A stretch of 25,738 bases of DNA, taken from IMG/VR virus record IMGVR_UViG_3300021197_000025, positions 1-25,738 of that record, one strand, 5' to 3'. Within the stretch, counting starts at the first letter, position 1. Each line of letters begins with the position of its first letter. Below the pieces are notes generated by a model that was given only the letters and a program-made list of their open reading frames with translations, searched no databases and was not told the DNA's origin. The position numbers and the translations under genes were made by a program. Positions 20,869 through 25,738 of the stretch are shown piece by piece. Origin of the DNA: a virus.

Positions 20869-23800
20869 ATGAGCGGACCCTTTGGATCCAGTCAATGGAT
20901 GTACAACGCGAGTAGCGGGTTTTATTCCTACAGAATAAACCAGTCGTTGCGGTTTAATGATGGTGATAGTGCGTATTTAACCCGCGACCCATCATCTGCT
21001 GGCGACCGTCAAAAGTTTACTTATAGCGTTTGGTTTAAACGGTCGGCTTTAAGTGCGGCTGAAATAGATTTATTTTCTGCTGGTGATTCATCAACGGATA
21101 GATTTGAAATTATTCTTAGTTCAGCTAACCCTAACCAACTAGAAATATATATGAACACTAGCGGAACAATTGGAGACTTAATAACTACACAAGTCTTCCG
21201 GGATGTTTCGGCGTGGTACCATTTAGTTGTGGCGTTTGATACAACTCAATCAACTGCGTCAAATCGTGTAAAAATATACATTAATGGTTCACAGATTACA
21301 TCTTTTGCGACAGAAACCTATCCATCACAAAACTTTAATACGGCTGTAAATAGCACTAGCAATCAATATATTAGTAAAAGAAATTATGTTAATGACCGCT
21401 ACTATGATGGGTATATGGCAGAAGTTAATATGATTGATGGGCAGCAGTTAACCCCCGCTAGCTTTGGCGAAACTAAAGAGGGTGTCTGGGTTCCTAAGTC
21501 TTCTAGCGGTTTGACATTCGGAACCAACGGCTTCTATCTTCCATTCAAAAGTGACGCTGTGTCTGAGGGGTTCAATGTTGTAACTTATCTTGGTAACGAT
21601 ACCAGCCAAACCCTTGGGGGGATAGGCTTCGCACCTGATTTCGTTTGGCTTAAAAACAGAGACCAATCAGAGGTTCATAGCCTTTACGATACGGTTCGTG
21701 GGGCTACTGCACAGTTGTTCAGTTCAGAGACTGATGCAGAGGCTGACAGAGGGGTTTATGGATTAACAGCATTTACTGGTGATGGCTTCACTGTTGGTTC
21801 CGGCGGGGAGGTTAATGACGCTAACGAAAAGTATGTTGCTTGGTGCTGGGAAGCGGGTGGCGCACCTACAGCCGACAACAGTGCTAGTGCAGGGGCAACT
21901 CCAACAGCGGGGTCTGTAAAAATAGATGGTAGCAATCTTGGTTCGGCTTTGGGCGGCTCAATAGCTGCGACTAGGTTGACGGCAAATACATCTAGGGGCT
22001 TTAGTGTGGTGTCGTGGACTGGAAATGGCATTAGCGGGGCTACTATAGCTCACGGACTGTCAAGTGCGCCGGAAATGATATTTGTCAAGACTCGCAGTGC
22101 TGCCGGTATGTGGGTGACATACGCAAAACCAGCAGCAAATGACGCTGAAACTGATTATTTGCGCTTAGACGGTACAGATGCTTTGCAGGATGATGACCGC
22201 ATCTGGAACGACACAGCCCCAACATCGTCGGTGTTTTCGGTGGGTTCTGGCACATCCCATATAAACTCCAATACTGTAACGCACGTTTCTTACTGTTTCC
22301 ACAGCGTTTCTAATTACAGCAAAATTGGCAGCTACAGTGGCACAGGTTCGGCTAATAATAGTGTGACAGGGCTGGGCTTCAAGCCAGCGTGGTTAATGAT
22401 TAAACGAGTTGATAGTGCTAATAGTTGGATGATGCTTGATTCTACCAGAACGGCATCTGGTAGACAGGGTAATTATTTGTATGCTGATACAAATTCCGCT
22501 GAGTCATATTATGCAGAAATAGATTTTGATAGTGATGGCTTTACGCTTCAAGTGAATACTAACGCAGTAAACGCATCCGGCGGTACATACATTTATATGG
22601 CCTTTGCCGACACTCGTGAATCAGCTTTCTTTAAAGATGCCTCTGGGCAGGGCAACAACTTTACACCTAACAACTTAGACTATAGGGATGTTTTACTAGA
22701 TAGCCCGACTGATAACTTTTGCACACTTAATCCTTTAACTACAACGGCAGGAACGTACAGCGAAGGTAACACAAGATATCTTGGTGCTAGTGCGTGGAGA
22801 CGTTCTAATGCAACACACGGTATTTCCTCAGGAAAATGGTATTGGGAATATTGTGTTTTAACTGCGCCTTACGGTACAAGAGCGGTAAACAGCGCATATA
22901 ATGCTGGTGGATTTGGTCTATCAACCGCTTTTAACAGCACAACTGCTCATAGTTCTGTAACTGACGGTGTTGTCTATACTGATAGCGGATATTTCAAAAA
23001 TTTTAGTGGTAGTTATACCAGCGGTTCAGCGGGGGCTGCAACAAGCGTTGGTGACATTATTGGTTTTGCTGTAAATCTAGAAGATAATACGTTTACCATT
23101 TATAAAAATAACTCTTCTGAAGCATCTGGCACTATAGGAATGACGGCGGGTACAGAAATAGTTCCGCTTCTTCTCTCGTACAATGCAGATTACGGTACAC
23201 TTGCAGCCAACTTTGGTCAAGACAGCAGTTTTGCCGGAGCAAAAGCAGCGCAGGGTAATGCTGATGGCAACGGCATTGGTGATTTTTTCTATGCGCCGCC
23301 ATCGGGCTTCCTAGCTGTCTGCACTAAAAATTTACCTGACCCAACGATTGGGCCAACCGCTGACACTTTAGCCACTGACCATTTTAACACGGTGACGTAT
23401 ACTGGCCCAATTGCTGCCGCTGCCGCTGCTGGCACGACAGGTGCCGTTACTGGTGTAGGTTTTCAACCAGATTGGGTGTGGATTAAAGCCAGAAGTACAG
23501 TCAACAATCACGAGGTTTTTGACTCTGTAAGAGGTGTTGCCACAGATGGTACAAAGGGTTTGATTCCTAATACCGCCGCTGCTGAACAAAGTAGCAATCT
23601 TAATGGTGGGCTTTACTCTTTAGATAATGATGGTTTTACTGTTGTTGCTGGAACAGACAGTGGTGGTCGTTCAAATGAAACAGGAAGTGATGATAGAACA
23701 TATGTTTCTTGGAACTGGAAAGCTGGTGGCTCTGCATCTAGCAACTCTGATGGCGACATTACGTCAAGCGTGTCTGCAAATACTGCCGCGGGCTTTAGTA

Positions 23801-24438
23801 TAGGAACGTACACAGGCAATGGTCAGGGTAGCCAAACCATTGGTCACGGTCTTTCTTCTGCTCCAGAATTGGTAATTGTTAAACAAAGAAGTGGTGGTAA
23901 TGATTGGGTTGTGTTTGACAAGTTTCGCCCCGACACAGAAAAGTATTTAAGATTAAATGAAAATAATGGTTACTATGATTATGGCGCAACTTTAATGGCA
24001 ACGCCGGGAGCATCCACGTTTGAATTAACGTATGCGCCATCAGGATATACAAACGATAGTGGTGCTACCTATGTATTTTATGCGTTCCACTCAGTCGATG
24101 GCTACAGTAAGGTCGGCACCTACACCGGAAATGGAAACAATGAGGGGCCGTTTGTTTTCACGGGCTTCAGGCCAGCTTTTGTTCAAGTAAAAGATACATC
24201 AGTAGGCAATGGGTGGCGAACAGCAGATAATAAACGACCGGCTGCTTTTAATGTAATTAATGAAAGTTTAAGTGCAAGTTCTAGTGGGGCCGCTAGTACA
24301 ACCGATGGAGATAGAATTGACTTTCTATCAAATGGTTTTAAATGCCGGTCTTCCGCCGGACAATACAATGATAACAATAGCAAGTACATCTACATTGCTT
24401 TTGCCGAAGCCCCCTTCAAATTTGCTAATGCCCGATAG
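20869..24438 (+). CDS. Giant receptor-binding protein with LamG and SPRY domains
   Basis: A 1189-residue protein likely to contact host surface sugars. Order: LamG/concanavalin-type domain (about 25-210, FTYSVWFKRS ... KIYINGSQI); a type A module ending in VAWCWEAGG (about 235-330); type B modules with HGLSSAPEMIFVKTR and GLGFKPAWLMIKRV (about 374-584); a SPRY-like domain (about 618-788, SGKWYWEYCVL ... FTIYKNNSSEASGTI); then again a type A module ending SWNWKAGG (about 840-954) and type B modules (about 974-1189). The A and B units resemble a family I recall as DUF7483. A duplicated block with a lectin-like core suggests modular growth. The role as adhesin is inferred. Confidence 0.8.
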   Translation: MSGPFGSSQWMYNASSGFYSYRINQSLRFNDGDSAYLTRDPSSAGDRQKFTYSVWFKRSALSAAEIDLFSAGDSSTDRFEIILSSANPNQLEIYMNTSGTIGDLITTQVFRDVSAWYHLVVAFDTTQSTASNRVKIYINGSQITSFATETYPSQNFNTAVNSTSNQYISKRNYVNDRYYDGYMAEVNMIDGQQLTPASFGETKEGVWVPKSSSGLTFGTNGFYLPFKSDAVSEGFNVVTYLGNDTSQTLGGIGFAPDFVWLKNRDQSEVHSLYDTVRGATAQLFSSETDAEADRGVYGLTAFTGDGFTVGSGGEVNDANEKYVAWCWEAGGAPTADNSASAGATPTAGSVKIDGSNLGSALGGSIAATRLTANTSRGFSVVSWTGNGISGATIAHGLSSAPEMIFVKTRSAAGMWVTYAKPAANDAETDYLRLDGTDALQDDDRIWNDTAPTSSVFSVGSGTSHINSNTVTHVSYCFHSVSNYSKIGSYSGTGSANNSVTGLGFKPAWLMIKRVDSANSWMMLDSTRTASGRQGNYLYADTNSAESYYAEIDFDSDGFTLQVNTNAVNASGGTYIYMAFADTRESAFFKDASGQGNNFTPNNLDYRDVLLDSPTDNFCTLNPLTTTAGTYSEGNTRYLGASAWRRSNATHGISSGKWYWEYCVLTAPYGTRAVNSAYNAGGFGLSTAFNSTTAHSSVTDGVVYTDSGYFKNFSGSYTSGSAGAATSVGDIIGFAVNLEDNTFTIYKNNSSEASGTIGMTAGTEIVPLLLSYNADYGTLAANFGQDSSFAGAKAAQGNADGNGIGDFFYAPPSGFLAVCTKNLPDPTIGPTADTLATDHFNTVTYTGPIAAAAAAGTTGAVTGVGFQPDWVWIKARSTVNNHEVFDSVRGVATDGTKGLIPNTAAAEQSSNLNGGLYSLDNDGFTVVAGTDSGGRSNETGSDDRTYVSWNWKAGGSASSNSDGDITSSVSANTAAGFSIGTYTGNGQGSQTIGHGLSSAPELVIVKQRSGGNDWVVFDKFRPDTEKYLRLNENNGYYDYGATLMATPGASTFELTYAPSGYTNDSGATYVFYAFHSVDGYSKVGTYTGNGNNEGPFVFTGFRPAFVQVKDTSVGNGWRTADNKRPAAFNVINESLSASSSGAASTTDGDRIDFLSNGFKCRSSAGQYNDNNSKYIYIAFAEAPFKFANAR

Positions 24439-24448
24439 GAGATAACCG

Positions 24449-25021
24449 ATGGCATATAAATACTCAGGTCGTATTATTCGCGCAGGCAGATCGTGGACGA
24501 ATAATGACGGCATTGTTCATCCGAAAAACTGGATGGTTTGGTCAGATGCAGACAAGACTGCCGCTGGTCTTGTGTGGGAAGACCCACCAGCGTCTGAAGC
24601 CCCCTTTGATAACCGGTTCTATCACGGCAGGCAGGCTGACGGCACACTTATACCCAAGAGCTTAACAGATACTCTGTGGGTAGATGGTGATGGAAATGCT
24701 ATAAATGATCCAATAACAGGGGAACAAGGCAAAACACTTGGCCTTAAAAATACAGCTATAGCCCAAGCAAAGACAACAGCGGCAGGAAAACTAGCACCCT
24801 ACGACTGGTACGTAACGCGGAAGTCGGAAAAGTCTACAGCTATACCAAGCTCAGTAACCACCTACCGTGATGCCGTGCGGACGGCTTGTGCCGCAATCGA
24901 AACATCAATCGGCAATGCAAGTGACCTTGCTGCGTTTATGGCTTTGTATGATATGCCTGTTGATTCAGATAATGAGCCGACCGGCCCCGCACCGATTAAC
25001 GACTGGCCTGACGCCATATAA
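24449..25021 (+). CDS. Tail-fibre associated or assembly protein
   Basis: A 190-residue protein with AGGAGAT before ATG 24449. The N-terminus has AGRSWTNNDGIVHPKNWMVW and FDNRFYHGRQADG segments; the C-terminal half (about 105-190) has KTLGLKNTAIAQAKTTAAG, YDWYVTRKSEKSTAIPSSV and FMALYDMPVDSDNEPTGP. This composite pattern, found next to fibre genes in many marine phages in my memory, resembles tail-fibre assembly/tail assembly chaperone-like proteins. Role not proven. Confidence 0.72.
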   Translation: MAYKYSGRIIRAGRSWTNNDGIVHPKNWMVWSDADKTAAGLVWEDPPASEAPFDNRFYHGRQADGTLIPKSLTDTLWVDGDGNAINDPITGEQGKTLGLKNTAIAQAKTTAAGKLAPYDWYVTRKSEKSTAIPSSVTTYRDAVRTACAAIETSIGNASDLAAFMALYDMPVDSDNEPTGPAPINDWPDAI

Positions 25022-25032
25022 AGGAGTCCTCT

Positions 25033-25722
25033 GTGCCTTTAACGAAGCTGCAATTTAGACCCGGCGTCAACCGAGAAACTACCTCCTATACAAATGAGGG
25101 AGGTTGGTTTGATTGTGATAAGGTACGTTTTAAATACGGGTTGCCTCAAAAAATTGGTGGCTGGGAGAAAAAATCCTCGACAGACAGTTTTCTTGGAACT
25201 TGTCGTGCGTTACATGCTTTTGTTTCTTTGGACGGAAGTAACTATTTAGGAGCGGGCACTAATCTAAAGTATTACCTTGAAGAGGGTGGTGCTTTTAGTG
25301 ACATCACACCTTTGAGGCAGACCACGGCGTCAGGAGATGTCACTTTTGCCGCTACAAACGGGTCTAGCACACTTACTATAACAGATACCAATCACGGGTG
25401 TTTTGTAAACGATTTTGTTACTTTTAGTGGTGCCACCTCTCTTGGCGGGGTTATTACGGCAAGTGTTCTCAACCAAGAGTATCAGATAGCGTCCATAATA
25501 AGCGACAACCAGTACACCATTGTAGCACGAACGGCAGCTTCTCTGAATTCAGTAACAGTTGACGGGCAATATACGGTAACTCCGGTTGTCGCTAATTCGT
25601 CGGATACAGGAAACGGGGGGGCCTCAACGGTTGGGGCTTATCAAGTCACGACAGGTTTGGACACTACCGTTCTGGGTACGGGCTGGGGAGCGGGAACGTG
25701 GGGCCGCGGCACAGGGGGGTAG
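25033..25722 (+). CDS. Tail protein (P22 gp10-like family), truncated by early stop
   Basis: A 229-residue protein from GTG 25033, with AAGGAG 6 bases before. It opens PLTKLQFRPGVNRETTSYTN then EGGWFDCDKVRFKYGLPQKIGGWEK, the start of a family of long tail-stabilising or tail-needle-type proteins in marine podoviruses, usually several hundred residues longer as I recall. It continues with TFAATNGSSTLTITDTNHG beta units and ends in TGWGAGTWGRGTGG. The stop follows a run of six G (25714-25719), 16 bases from the window end, so a frameshift from miscalled homopolymer length or a contig-end error is likely. The product in the virus is probably longer. Confidence 0.7.
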   Translation: MPLTKLQFRPGVNRETTSYTNEGGWFDCDKVRFKYGLPQKIGGWEKKSSTDSFLGTCRALHAFVSLDGSNYLGAGTNLKYYLEEGGAFSDITPLRQTTASGDVTFAATNGSSTLTITDTNHGCFVNDFVTFSGATSLGGVITASVLNQEYQIASIISDNQYTIVARTAASLNSVTVDGQYTVTPVVANSSDTGNGGASTVGAYQVTTGLDTTVLGTGWGAGTWGRGTGG

Positions 25723-25738
25723 GGTCACTCGCTTACCG

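Noticed and set aside
18787-24438. Diversity-generating retroelement target in fibre genes
   Set aside because: No reverse transcriptase and no template/variable repeat pair with adenine-directed differences seen.
1-25738. tRNA or rRNA genes
   Set aside because: No cloverleaf with recognisable T-loop (GGTTCRANTCC type) was spotted by eye; a covariance-model scan could still find an unusual one.

Overview
The window reads as a 25.7 kb piece of a tailed phage (or prophage or metagenomic phage contig). It carries DNA-packaging, lysis, capsid and tail genes, all on the plus strand, tightly packed and often overlapping by 1 to 20 bases. No integrase, replication, transcription or tRNA gene is visible. 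A P22 gp4-like head-tail adaptor, a P22-type portal and a P22-like tail protein at the right edge, with no tape-measure gene, suggest a short-tailed (podovirus-like) virion. The small-protein content resembles that of marine phages infecting Alphaproteobacteria. An exact chromosomal-type parS site in the leader, of the form used by alphaproteobacterial and many other ParB proteins, fits such a host. The host assignment is inference.

Layout: 1-360 is a non-coding leader with direct repeats, palindromes and the parS-like site just before the large terminase. Positions 361-5865 hold the large terminase, a 520-residue protein of unknown role and the portal. Positions 5867-8769 hold a run of very small genes: one basic peptide, an EF-hand membrane protein, three paralogue-like mini-proteins with paired cysteines, two other membrane/coiled-coil proteins, then holin and T4-type lysozyme. 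Positions 8812-12435 hold a 65-residue protein, a GroES-like co-chaperonin, scaffold, two head-associated proteins and the major capsid protein, followed by the only clear intrinsic terminator. Positions 12552-15075 encode small structural proteins and a series of lysine-rich mini-proteins, including a 45-residue protein made of 9-residue repeats. Positions 15077-17426 are head-tail joining and tail genes. Positions 17445-24438 are three large fibre or receptor-binding proteins: a 22-residue-repeat protein, a tail-fibre protein and a 1189-residue LamG/SPRY lectin-like protein. The end holds a fibre-associated protein and a tail protein that stops unusually early at a run of six G.

How it fits together: the terminase fills a procapsid built by portal, scaffold and capsid protein, with the phage co-chaperonin probably adapting host GroEL for capsid folding. 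The adaptor and neck genes close the head, fibres recognise the host, and holin plus lysozyme release progeny. The least explained parts are the parS-like site, the small membrane-protein cluster and the set of basic GGxV-motif proteins.
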